DNA of 64,000 nt from Rhizobium anhuiense (GTDB lineage: Bacteria > Pseudomonadota > Alphaproteobacteria > Rhizobiales > Rhizobiaceae), in NCBI RefSeq assembly GCF_003985145.1, contig NZ_ML133526.1, positions 162,026 to 226,025 of the forward strand, in the 5' to 3' direction. The notes below the pieces were generated by a model. That model was not told where the DNA came from. It did no database searches and saw only the letters and a list, made by a program, of their open reading frames with translations. Positions 26,234 to 34,422 of the stretch are shown in pieces; within the stretch, counting starts at the first letter, position 1, and every line of letters begins with the position of its first letter. A program made the position numbers and the translations under genes.

Positions 26234-27169
26234 ATGAACGCAAAGATGCCGCGTGCCGCCATCGGCGGAAACTGGGCGAGCCTGCTTCTGCCGATTGCGG
26301 CCGACGACAGCATCGAATTCGACAAGCTCGCCGCGGAGATCGACATCCTCACCGAGGCCGGCGTCGACGGCATCTATTCCAACGGCACGGCAGGAGAATT
26401 CCACAATCAGACGGAGGAGGAATTCGACAGGATCCAGGAGATGCTGGCTGGACGCTGCAAAGCATCTTCAACCCCCTTCGTGATCGGGGCCTGCCAACCG
26501 GACCCATCGATCATGCTCAACCGCATCCGCCGTGCCGCCGCGCTCGATCCCCGCGCCATCCAGGTCATATTGCCGGACTGGTGGCCGCTCACCAATGCCG
26601 AAGCGATCGACTTCTTGAATCGCGCTGCCAATGCTGCCGACGGAATTCCGCTCATCCTCTACAATCCGCCGCATGCGAAACGCGTGCTGACGCCAAAGGA
26701 ACTCGGCGCGGTCTGTGCGGCCGCCCCTGACGTGATCGGCATCAAGCTCGCCGACGGCGACGGCCTCTGGTACGCAGAGGCGCGCCGGCATCTTTCCGGT
26801 CTGTCGCTTTTCGTTCCCGGTCATCATCTCGCAACCGGCATCAAAGAGGGCGTCGCGGCCGGTTCCTTTTCCAATGTCGCCTGCCTTAGCTCCCGCGGTG
26901 CGCAGAGCTGGACGACATCGATGCAAACCAATATCGATGCCGCACTCGATCTGGAACGGCGCATCCGCGCGTTCATGGACGTGCATATCGTCCCCTTCCG
27001 CCAGGAATTCGGCTATTCGAACGCCGCTCTCGACAAATTGTTGTCTGCCATCGGCAATTGGGGACCCGTGGGCACCCGTCTACGGTCTCCTTATCGCTCG
27101 ATAGACATGGCGGAAGCGATCAGGCTGCGGGACATTGCACGCTCGGAACTTCCCGATCTTTTCCGCTGA
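26234..27169 (+). CDS. Dihydrodipicolinate synthase/N-acetylneuraminate lyase family protein (second copy)
   Basis: A 311-residue class I aldolase-fold protein with SNGTAGEFHNQTEEEFDRI, a canonical tyrosine motif LILYNPPHAKRVLT and the Schiff-base lysine in IGIKLADGDG. It is clearly different from the copy at 23313-24230, so it is not a recent duplication; the two may act on different intermediates or stereoisomers. A ribosome site GGGGAAAA precedes its ATG, 24 bases after the DppF-type stop. Function beyond 2-keto acid aldol chemistry is unknown. Confidence 0.88.
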   Translation: MNAKMPRAAIGGNWASLLLPIAADDSIEFDKLAAEIDILTEAGVDGIYSNGTAGEFHNQTEEEFDRIQEMLAGRCKASSTPFVIGACQPDPSIMLNRIRRAAALDPRAIQVILPDWWPLTNAEAIDFLNRAANAADGIPLILYNPPHAKRVLTPKELGAVCAAAPDVIGIKLADGDGLWYAEARRHLSGLSLFVPGHHLATGIKEGVAAGSFSNVACLSSRGAQSWTTSMQTNIDAALDLERRIRAFMDVHIVPFRQEFGYSNAALDKLLSAIGNWGPVGTRLRSPYRSIDMAEAIRLRDIARSELPDLFR

Positions 27170-27190
27170 GTGTGCTTAAGCAACCGGGCA

Positions 27191-27206
27191 TGGGCGGTTT
27201 CGCCCA
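27191..27206 (+). terminator. Hairpin at the end of the dpp-like operon
   Basis: TGGGCG (27191-27196) and CGCCCA (27201-27206) pair perfectly around GTTT, 21 bases after the second lyase stop. There is no U-tract, so it is only a weak terminator candidate. Confidence 0.35.
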
Positions 27207-27284
27207 CTGGATTGAAATCCTTCTTCGCGCTACAGCGGGGAAGATATTTTGGTTGCCGAGCCCATCCCTTTCAGGTGCAATTTC

Positions 27285-27854
27285 ATGACGAAAAAAGTCT
27301 ATCTCGCCGGTCCGGAAGTCTTCCTTCCCAATGCCCGTGAAATCCTCGACCGCAAAGCGGCACTTGCCCGTGAGGCGGGACTTCTCCCGCTCTCGCCCGG
27401 CGATCTGGAAATCCCGCAGACGAACTCGAAGCGCGAGCGGGCCGCGGCGATCAACGCGGTGGACGAGAAGATGATGATGCAGGCTGATGCGATCATCGCC
27501 AATCTGACGCCCTTTCGCGGCGTTGCCGCCGATACGGGGACGGCCTTCGAACTCGGCTTTATGTGCGCAAGCGGTAAGCCGGTCTTCGCCTACACGAATG
27601 TGGCCCGCGACCACAGCGGACGCGTGAGCGATCTTTATGGCGGCGCCGTCGCCTATGATGCGGAAGGCCGATTGCGAGACCCGAACGGGATTGCGATCGA
27701 GGATTTCGGCCTGGCCGACAATCTGATGCTGCATGCCGGAATTGAGCGGCGCGGCGGTGTCCTCGTCATCGGAGACGCGCCGCCGGATGCACTCTATACG
27801 GACCTTGCCGCGTTCAAGACATGTCTTGCCATCGCCGTTGAGAAGCTGCGCTAA
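27285..27854 (+). CDS. Nucleoside 2-deoxyribosyltransferase-like protein
   Basis: A 189-residue protein. It has the family start KKVYLAGPEVFLPNAREI, the segment MMMQADAIIANLTPFRGVAA and the catalytic stretch DTGTAFELGFMCASGKPVFA, containing the nucleophilic glutamate. These enzymes swap or hydrolyse bases on 2-deoxyribonucleosides, or in related branches hydrolyse odd nucleotides. The ATG at 27285 follows AGGTG by seven bases; an in-frame TTG at 27249 is less likely. It is 115 bases downstream of the lyase gene with a possible hairpin between, so it may be a separate unit. Confidence 0.85.
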   Translation: MTKKVYLAGPEVFLPNAREILDRKAALAREAGLLPLSPGDLEIPQTNSKRERAAAINAVDEKMMMQADAIIANLTPFRGVAADTGTAFELGFMCASGKPVFAYTNVARDHSGRVSDLYGGAVAYDAEGRLRDPNGIAIEDFGLADNLMLHAGIERRGGVLVIGDAPPDALYTDLAAFKTCLAIAVEKLR

Positions 27855-27954
27855 AGTCTTCAGTTCGGGCAGTTGAGGGATTGGCGAACCGCGGGGCAAC
27901 GTCGGCAAGCACCTGACTGCTTGTCAATCGGTCCGGGGGACAGATATTGGAGCC

Positions 27955-28671
27955 ATGCAGCAATCAGAAAACCAACCTGCCGGCATCGAAATCACGCTCT
28001 GGCCGTATTCCAGGAATGAAGGCGACTGGAACCGCTGGCTGCAGTCGCTTTCGCAGGATGAACAGGAGCGCGCAGCAACCTACCGGTTCGAGCGGGATCG
28101 CGCCTCGTTCATTGCCGGCCGCTATCTCTTGCGGCGGCTATTGAGCGTGCATACCGGGACAGCGCCGGGCAAGGTCGCATTGTCTCCGGACAAACACGGC
28201 AAGCTGAGAATTGAGAGGCGTGATAGCCCGCAATTCAGCCTTGCCAATGCCGACGGGCTGGTGACGGTCGCTGTCGCGTCAGGATGTGATTACGTCGGAA
28301 TAGACTGCGAGCGTGCCGACGCCGAGATCGAAGAGGCGGCATGGGATAGCTATTGCAGCGCAGACGAACGGCGCTGGCTCGCGCAATTGCCTGCGCACGA
28401 ACGCGCGCGCGGGGCCATTGCACTTTGGACGCTCAAGGAGAGCCATCTGAAGGCACTCGGCGTCGGGCTGCGCGAGGATCCCTGCAACATCGCCTTTTCC
28501 TGGAAAGATGGCATCCCTGTCATAACAGGCGGCGATCGCGATCGGCGATGGCAGCACCGTCTGATCGAAAGCGGCAGCCAGCACGTCGTCGCGCTGGCTG
28601 CCTGCTCTCAATCCGGCCTCCCTGGCATTTCTACACGGCTATTTCAGGACGATAGCAGGCCATCTGAATAA
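27955..28671 (+). CDS. vbsP: 4'-phosphopantetheinyl transferase (Sfp type), VbsP-like
   Basis: A 238-residue Sfp/Gsp-type transferase: the substrate segment FSLANADGLVTVAVA, the magnesium motif YVGIDCERAD and the helix LWTLKESHLKALGVGL (WxxKES). It attaches the phosphopantetheine arm to the carrier domain of the synthetase at 29999-34000. Its 3' end overlaps the convergent hydroxylase gene by 28 bases. In R. leguminosarum vbsP lies in the vicibactin cluster and is not RpoI-dependent; I see neither the RpoI-type promoter nor an iron box in the 100 bases upstream, which agrees. Confidence 0.9.
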   Translation: MQQSENQPAGIEITLWPYSRNEGDWNRWLQSLSQDEQERAATYRFERDRASFIAGRYLLRRLLSVHTGTAPGKVALSPDKHGKLRIERRDSPQFSLANADGLVTVAVASGCDYVGIDCERADAEIEEAAWDSYCSADERRWLAQLPAHERARGAIALWTLKESHLKALGVGLREDPCNIAFSWKDGIPVITGGDRDRRWQHRLIESGSQHVVALAACSQSGLPGISTRLFQDDSRPSE

Positions 28672-30002
28672 CCGGCCCGGAACTGATGAGGCATTGCGGA
28701 AGCGGTCTCCGTCGCCCAGGCCAGTTGCGCATTGTCGGGTTCCGCATCGAAATGCTGCCGGCCGAGAAGCGTATTGACGATCATTGCACTGCGCCAGGCC
28801 ATGAGGCTGAGCTGGGAGTCGGCGATACCGTGCGAGTACCGGCCCGCATTCTGCGCGAACAGCCGGTTGCCCCTCGGCCCCGTCCACTGCATCGTGTAGT
28901 CGTCGTTGAGAATGGGATAGCCGTTTCTGTCGAGCACTATCCGTTCACCCAGCGAACCGAGAGCCTCCGGCAACCGGAACCGGTAGCCGGTTGCCAGAAC
29001 CACCGCATCTGCATGCAGCACCTCGATTCCGCCGTCGAATTGGTTCCTGACGATGAGCCGGTAGGCATTGCCGTTCCTCTCCATCTGGATCACATCGCGA
29101 TTGGGCGCCAGAGATGCGTTGAGCGTGCCCGGCTCGAGATAGCGCAACGCATAGAGGCGGCGGTAGATCGAATGAATCGTCGAAATCGACAGGCCATCGC
29201 TGGTCAGGATCGAGTTCTTCAAGGCTGCCTGCTTCTGCTCGCCGCCGAGCTTCAGATAGGCCTGCACGTATTCCGGCGAGAAAACCTGGTTCGAAAACGG
29301 GGTGTCGTTGATCGGCTCGAAATTATGACGCCGGCTGATCCATGTCAGCTCATTCATGGAACCGGGATCGGCAAGCAAGGCTTCGACGACCTCGCCGCCG
29401 CTTTGACCGCCGCCGACCACGACGATACGGGCAGCAGCGAGACCACTGAGACGCGATTTGGCCTCGCTGTTGTGAAAGCAATCGGCGCCCAGAAACGGTT
29501 TTGCCCAGTCGGGCACGAAGGGCGAAGATCCGGTGCCGATCACGAGATTGCGGGCTTCTTCCTGCCCATTGTCGAACCGCAGGAAGAAGCGGTCGTCGCG
29601 GTGCTCGACGTCGCGAATCTCGGTTCCAAAGCGCAGGCCGTCCAGGCCGTTGGCGACCCAGGCGAGATAACGTGCAAATTCCTGCCGGGGAACGGCGTCA
29701 TAGTTGGCGTTGAGGAAGGCGTAGAGCCTCTTGTGCGCCACCAGATAGGAGACGAACGACCAGCGGCTGGTCGGCAGGACCGGGGTGACGAGGTCCTTCA
29801 GAAAGGACGATTGCAGCTCGACGCCCGGCATCATCATGCCGGGATGCCAGTCGAAGGAGTCGCGCCGTTCGAAGAAGCGGCTCCTGATCTCCGGCACCGC
29901 CTCGAACAGGCAGGCGAGGCTCAGATTGGAAGGGCCGATGCCAATGCCGGCGATATCGAGCGGCTCGTTTATGGCATCCCTGCGGGCAAAAGCGACGGTC
30001 AT
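28644..30002 (-). CDS. vbsO: L-ornithine N5-monooxygenase, VbsO-like
   Basis: A 452-residue flavin monooxygenase of the IucD/PvdA/SidA group: FAD motif IAGIGIGPSNLSLACLFEAV, NADPH motif VVVGGGQSGGEVVEALLAD, and the C-terminal ATGYRF signature (VVLATGYRFRLPE). It hydroxylates the side-chain amine of ornithine, the first step to the hydroxamate. The frame extends upstream, but the ATG at 30002 overlaps the synthetase stop as ATGA and starts the family similarity (MTVAFARRD). It is the last gene of the vbsG-vbsS-vbsO operon. Confidence 0.95.
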   Translation of the reverse strand: MTVAFARRDAINEPLDIAGIGIGPSNLSLACLFEAVPEIRSRFFERRDSFDWHPGMMMPGVELQSSFLKDLVTPVLPTSRWSFVSYLVAHKRLYAFLNANYDAVPRQEFARYLAWVANGLDGLRFGTEIRDVEHRDDRFFLRFDNGQEEARNLVIGTGSSPFVPDWAKPFLGADCFHNSEAKSRLSGLAAARIVVVGGGQSGGEVVEALLADPGSMNELTWISRRHNFEPINDTPFSNQVFSPEYVQAYLKLGGEQKQAALKNSILTSDGLSISTIHSIYRRLYALRYLEPGTLNASLAPNRDVIQMERNGNAYRLIVRNQFDGGIEVLHADAVVLATGYRFRLPEALGSLGERIVLDRNGYPILNDDYTMQWTGPRGNRLFAQNAGRYSHGIADSQLSLMAWRSAMIVNTLLGRQHFDAEPDNAQLAWATETASAMPHQFRAGYSDGLLSS

Positions 30003-33000
30003 GCGATATCCTTCTCTGTTTCCTTGAGACGCAGGGCAAGCCTTGAGTGGAAGGCGGGAGACCCGATCATATGCAGATGGTTGGTGCCGGTAATGATTTC
30101 GGCGGCACGCGCCCGTGGCGACAGGCGGCGCCAGTCGATCAGGTTGAGGCCGCGGTTGAGGCTGTCGTCGGCAGCCCAAGGATAGATCGGCACATCGTGG
30201 GGAACGAGCCGGTGCTTGCGGAAGATCAGGGCATTGTCGATCAGCACCCAGAACGTATGTTCGCGGCTACTGATGTCAGGCCCGTCGTTCGGAAGCGGAT
30301 CCTTTTCGTCGCCGACGAAGCGCAGGAACTGATCGTAGGTATCCGCATCCATCGTCGACAGCAGCCGGTCCCATTCGGGACGCATCGCGGTTCGTCCAAG
30401 CCACGCCTGCACATCTTTATGAAGCGCGTCGCGCTCGCCCGGCCGGAAGCGCGGCTTGGCGCCGATCGCAAATTCCGATCCGAGGTCGCAAACGTCGACC
30501 ATCGCCATCATCCTGACGTCGACCTCGTTGCCGAGGGTGCGGGCGGCCTCGTAGGCCAGAAGCCCGCCCCACGACCAGCCGAGGAAATAGCAGGGCGCGC
30601 CTTTGTTATGCGTCCTGATATAATCGACGTAGCTCTCGATAATCTCTTCGATCGGAGCGCCGACTTCCTTCTTCTCGGACAACGAGTGGCAAATGAAGCC
30701 GGTCGCCGGTTGATCGGCGCCGAGATAATCGACGAGCTTCACATATTCGCGGGTGCTGACGAGAAGCCCCGGGAAGCAATAAAGCCGCGGCTTGGCGCCG
30801 GAAGCGCGCAGCACGATCACCTCAGACAGATCCCGCTGATCCCCCTGCTCCATCACGCCGGCAAAGGAGCGAATGGTCGGGTTGTTGAAGATATCGGCGA
30901 CGATGAGCGGGGTTTTCGGCCGGCGCTGCCGGAGCAGCGAAAGGATGCGGATCGCCCCGAGCGAATTGCCGCCGATCGCGAAAAAATTGTCCTCGACGCT
31001 GATCGCTTCCAGCTTGAGAACCTGACGCCACACATCCAGCACCTCCTCTTCGAGAGCCGATGCCGGTTCCACGATGGCGCGCTTGATCGGTTGCGGCGCC
31101 GGCAGCGCAAAGCGGTCGAGCTTGCTGTTCGGATTGGTCGGCATTTTTTCCAGTTCGACCACCGCGGCCGGCACCATATAGGAGGGCAGGCTGCGTTCGA
31201 GGCCGGCGCGGACCATCTCGACGTCAAGCGTCTCGTCCTTCTTCGGGACGACGTAGGCAACGAGCGCCTTTTCGCCGCCGGCATCGTCATCGCGCAGAAC
31301 CACAAGGGCCTCGCCGACGCCGGGTTGCTGCAGGAGCGCCGCTTCGATCTCGCCGAGCTCGATCCGGTAGCCGCGAAGCTTGACCTGATGGTCGACGCGA
31401 CCGACGAATTCGACGGTTCCGTCATCACGCCAACGCGTCAGATCGCCGGAACGATAAAGCCGGCCGCCCTCCGAGGAGAACGGGTCGGGAATGAAACGGT
31501 CCGCCGTCGTGTCCGGCTTGCCGAGATAACCGCGGGCGACGCCCTCGCCGCCGATATAGAGCTCGCCGGTGACGCCGATCGGGCACGGATTGAGGTCGGG
31601 GTCGAGCACATAGACCCGCCTTAGCCCGACGGCACGGCCGAGCGGAGCATAGACCCCCTGGAATTTCGTGCCGGCCCTCACCTTCCAGACCATCGGCGTC
31701 ATGATCGTTTCGGTCGGCCCGTAGCCGTTGATCAGCCATTCCGATTTCAGCGCCCGCGACAATAGATCGAAGGTTGGCTGCGCCAGCCCTTCGCCGCCGA
31801 AGGAGTAAAGCCGCATCGGCGGCGCCCCATCTGTTATATCGGCCCACTCCGCCAGCTGCTGCAGATAGGTTGTGGGAATGCTGGCATTGTTGGCGCCATG
31901 CTTGCGCATGGCCGTCAACGTCTCTTCCGGCGTCCACAACGGCTGATCGGGAAGAATGATACTGCCGCCTTCCATCAGCGGGTTCATCCATCGCTCGTGC
32001 CCGCCATCCGAACTGAAAGGCAGGAACGGCAGCTCGCGGGACGCCGAGCTCATGCCATAGACACGTGAGGTGTTTTGCAGATGGTGCGTCAGCGGCCCGT
32101 GCTCGACGGCCACGCCCTTCGGCAATCCCGTCGATCCGGAGGTGTACATGACATAGGCGAGTTGATCCTTGTGGATCGGCACATCAAGCGGTGTATCCGG
32201 CTCGCCGTCGAGATCGATCTTGTCGAGTTCGAGGATAATGGTGTCGAGCTCTTCCGGCAGCCGATGGCGAAGCCAGCTGTGGGTCAGAACGATCTTGACG
32301 CCGCCGTCGCGCAGAATGTGATGGTTGCGCACCGGCGGGTGGTCGGGCTCGACCGGGATATAGGCGCCGCCCGCCTTCAGCGTCGCGAGAATCCCGACGA
32401 TGGCCTCCGGCGAGCGTTTGATGAAGATGGCGACCGTCACCTCGGCTCGAACGCCGAGATGCCGCAGCCGATGTGCGAGACGGTTGGTGCTGGCTTCCAG
32501 CCAGCCATGGCTCCATTCCTCGTCGCCGTAGACGATCGCCGTCTTGTCAGGCGTCTGGCGCGAATGGGCTGCGATCAACTCGTAGACCGGCCTGTCATCG
32601 TTGATGACGTCGTCTTCGTAGGGCGCAGACAACCAGTCGAGCTCGCCGCTGCCGACGAGTTCGATATCCTTGATCCGCACATTGTCCCGCGCGACGATCT
32701 GCTCGAGCACAAGGCCGAAATGCCGGGAGACACGGGCAATCAGGGAGCTGTCATAGAGATCCTGCGCATAATCGATCAGCCCGGATGCGGCCCCATTCAG
32801 ATCTGCCTCGATCACCAGGGAAAGCTCGCTGTCGGCGCGCGCACCCAGTGGCTCCAGATTTGTTGCGTGCGCGGGGATCGGATACGGCTCGCGGAATTCG
32901 AACAGGGCCTTGACCACGGCTTCCTGGGCAGCCGCTTCGTCGACCACCAATTCCTGCGTGATGCGCTCCAGCGGCACGAGCCGGCGAAGCCCCTCCTCGG

Positions 33001-34000
33001 TCGCCGATGAGATCGCAGCAATGACATCGTCGAGAGAATTTCTCGACGTCAGCGACAGGATGAGGGGAAGGACCTGTTCGGCACGGCCACGGTCGGCAAG
33101 GTGCTCCATCTGGGGCCGCGCGATGAGCAGCCCGGTCAGCAAGGCATAGTTGCCGCTATAGCGTGCCAACAGGGCGCAAAAGGCGGCATGAAGCACGCGC
33201 TCGACCGGATATCCCTTTTGCTGCGCATGCTGCTCGAGCTTTTCCCAGAGATCGGGCTCGATCGAAAATTCGTGCTGAGCACGTGCCACGCCTGCCAGTC
33301 CACCACTGTTGAAGCGGGTGGGAAAGGTCGAGGCTGCGTAATCGAGACCGATCGTATCCCGCCAATAGGAGAGGGATTGCTGCGCCTCTTCCGTCTGCAG
33401 CCACTCAGCCTCCCGCGTTCCGGCCAAGATTTCTGCCGGCTGCGTCTCACCGGCGGGCCTGCCATCGAGAATTCGCGTCAGGGAGCCGGCAAGAACCGAC
33501 TTCTCGCGGTCGTCTGCGATAATCGGATGAAGCACGATCGTCAGAAGCGATTGGCCGCCGGCCAGCAGGGCAATCTGAACACGCGCCGGCGGACCGGCAA
33601 GAAGATCGAAGCGTCTGTCGCGAAAGGCTTTCTGTGCGGCCAGTGCATCCGGCTCGTCAAGAACAGCACCTTCGCCGACAATCTCGATCGGCACAGCATT
33701 TGGTGTGCCGCGGTACTGCTCGACGCGGCCGCCCGCAAGCCGCCGGAAGCGGATGGCGAGAGACGGATGTTGCGCCGCGAGCGCCCGGCAGGCGCCGGCA
33801 ATCGTCTTGACGTCGACCGCAGGGCTCAATCGCAGCCCAATGAGCTGATCGGGAAAGACCGTGTAGTTGCCGATCTGCTCCAGTGACCAGATACGCTTCT
33901 GTGCGATCGTCAGTGGAAAGCTCTCGAAGACCGCGTCCGTTGCCGCATCGGTCGGGTGGGCATCTGCAAAGTTTGTGATCTGCTTGTTCATCCGTGCCAT
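29999..34000 (-). CDS. vbsS: Non-ribosomal peptide synthetase (C-A-PCP-TE), VbsS-like vicibactin synthetase
   Basis: A 1333-residue single-module synthetase. Condensation domain ~25-455, adenylation ~480-965 (A3 YTSGSTGLPKGVAV near residue 617; later NGYGPTETIMTP, YRSGDLTRW, VKLRGYRIELGEIE), carrier ~985-1055 (FFAIGGNSLGAIRI, serine near 1010) and thioesterase ~1070-1320 (GWSWGG near 1141). In the published vicibactin model VbsS activates N5-hydroxyornithine, holds it during acylation, epimerisation and acetylation, and its thioesterase trimerises and cyclises three units. The condensation HHxxxDG motif is degraded to HPIIADD (158-164), losing the catalytic histidine. Start M1 at 34000 or M4 at 33991. 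It begins nine bases after the MbtH gene. Confidence 0.93.
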   Translation of the reverse strand: MARMNKQITNFADAHPTDAATDAVFESFPLTIAQKRIWSLEQIGNYTVFPDQLIGLRLSPAVDVKTIAGACRALAAQHPSLAIRFRRLAGGRVEQYRGTPNAVPIEIVGEGAVLDEPDALAAQKAFRDRRFDLLAGPPARVQIALLAGGQSLLTIVLHPIIADDREKSVLAGSLTRILDGRPAGETQPAEILAGTREAEWLQTEEAQQSLSYWRDTIGLDYAASTFPTRFNSGGLAGVARAQHEFSIEPDLWEKLEQHAQQKGYPVERVLHAAFCALLARYSGNYALLTGLLIARPQMEHLADRGRAEQVLPLILSLTSRNSLDDVIAAISSATEEGLRRLVPLERITQELVVDEAAAQEAVVKALFEFREPYPIPAHATNLEPLGARADSELSLVIEADLNGAASGLIDYAQDLYDSSLIARVSRHFGLVLEQIVARDNVRIKDIELVGSGELDWLSAPYEDDVINDDRPVYELIAAHSRQTPDKTAIVYGDEEWSHGWLEASTNRLAHRLRHLGVRAEVTVAIFIKRSPEAIVGILATLKAGGAYIPVEPDHPPVRNHHILRDGGVKIVLTHSWLRHRLPEELDTIILELDKIDLDGEPDTPLDVPIHKDQLAYVMYTSGSTGLPKGVAVEHGPLTHHLQNTSRVYGMSSASRELPFLPFSSDGGHERWMNPLMEGGSIILPDQPLWTPEETLTAMRKHGANNASIPTTYLQQLAEWADITDGAPPMRLYSFGGEGLAQPTFDLLSRALKSEWLINGYGPTETIMTPMVWKVRAGTKFQGVYAPLGRAVGLRRVYVLDPDLNPCPIGVTGELYIGGEGVARGYLGKPDTTADRFIPDPFSSEGGRLYRSGDLTRWRDDGTVEFVGRVDHQVKLRGYRIELGEIEAALLQQPGVGEALVVLRDDDAGGEKALVAYVVPKKDETLDVEMVRAGLERSLPSYMVPAAVVELEKMPTNPNSKLDRFALPAPQPIKRAIVEPASALEEEVLDVWRQVLKLEAISVEDNFFAIGGNSLGAIRILSLLRQRRPKTPLIVADIFNNPTIRSFAGVMEQGDQRDLSEVIVLRASGAKPRLYCFPGLLVSTREYVKLVDYLGADQPATGFICHSLSEKKEVGAPIEEIIESYVDYIRTHNKGAPCYFLGWSWGGLLAYEAARTLGNEVDVRMMAMVDVCDLGSEFAIGAKPRFRPGERDALHKDVQAWLGRTAMRPEWDRLLSTMDADTYDQFLRFVGDEKDPLPNDGPDISSREHTFWVLIDNALIFRKHRLVPHDVPIYPWAADDSLNRGLNLIDWRRLSPRARAAEIITGTNHLHMIGSPAFHSRLALRLKETEKDIA

Positions 34001-34009
34001 CCAGCCGTT

Positions 34010-34228
34010 TCAGAGACGCGCATCTGCTGATATCGCCAAGCGCAAGGAGAGCGGACGCGGATCCGCCCAGACCTCACGGATATGCGCCAGGCATTGCTGG
34101 CGCGAACCGGCAAAACCCGCGGGCTCCCAGCCGATGGGAATCCGCTTGTCCTGCGGCCAGACCGAGTAGCGACGCTCGGTGTCGATAACGGCGATCCAGA
34201 GATCGTCGTGGGGCTCAAGATTATTCAT
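34010..34228 (-). CDS. vbsG: MbtH-family protein, VbsG-like
   Basis: A 72-residue MbtH-like protein with the diagnostic pattern RRYSVWPQDKRIPIGWEPAG, then CLAHIREVWADPRPLSLR. Three structural tryptophans are kept. MbtH proteins bind and activate NRPS adenylation domains, so it is the partner of the synthetase nine bases downstream. It heads the minus-strand vbsG-vbsS-vbsO operon, behind the RpoI-type promoter at 34262-34289. The symbol follows the R. leguminosarum vbsGSO order; that VbsG is the MbtH protein is from memory. Confidence 0.9.
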   Translation of the reverse strand: MNNLEPHDDLWIAVIDTERRYSVWPQDKRIPIGWEPAGFAGSRQQCLAHIREVWADPRPLSLRLAISADARL

Positions 34229-34261
34229 TCGCAGCTCCTGCGGTGATGATGGTCATGCGCA

Positions 34262-34289
34262 AATGACGGATCCGGCAGGCCGCAGTTTA
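34262..34289 (-). promoter_or_regulatory. RpoI-type ECF promoter for vbsGSO
   Basis: Read on the minus strand: CTAAACT with TAAAC at 34289-34285, a 16-base spacer, then CGTCATT at 34268-34262. This mirrors the plus-strand promoter at 34325-34352 and matches the PvdS-type iron-starvation box (TAAAT-N16/17-CGT) with one change. It lies 34 bases before vbsG. Confidence 0.7.
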
Positions 34290-34324
34290 GAAAATTGATG
34301 AGAATTTTTTTCTTCGCTTATCCC

Positions 34325-34352
34325 TAAATTCGGCGGGAGATGGATCGTCATT
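34325..34352 (+). promoter_or_regulatory. RpoI-type ECF promoter for vbsADL
   Basis: TAAAT (34325-34329), a 16-base spacer and CGTCATT (34346-34352), an exact match to the PvdS-type consensus TAAAT-N16-CGT. It lies 70 bases before vbsA. Only the two box regions are shared with the divergent promoter, while spacers differ, which supports recognition by one sigma factor (RpoI, encoded at 37919-38578). Confidence 0.75.
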
Positions 34353-34422
34353 CTACCAAATCGGCGCAAGAGCTCGCTTCATGCTCACAGCGCCAAAGGC
34401 CCGACTCGGCAAGGAGAACATC

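Noticed and set aside
27900..27935. TGA-N7-TCA sequence before vbsP considered as an iron box
   Set aside because: The spacing is seven instead of nine bases, and vbsP is reported not to respond to iron.
30047..31624. 525-codon plus-strand frame inside the synthetase gene
   Set aside because: Antisense of the carrier and thioesterase domains; no recognisable product.
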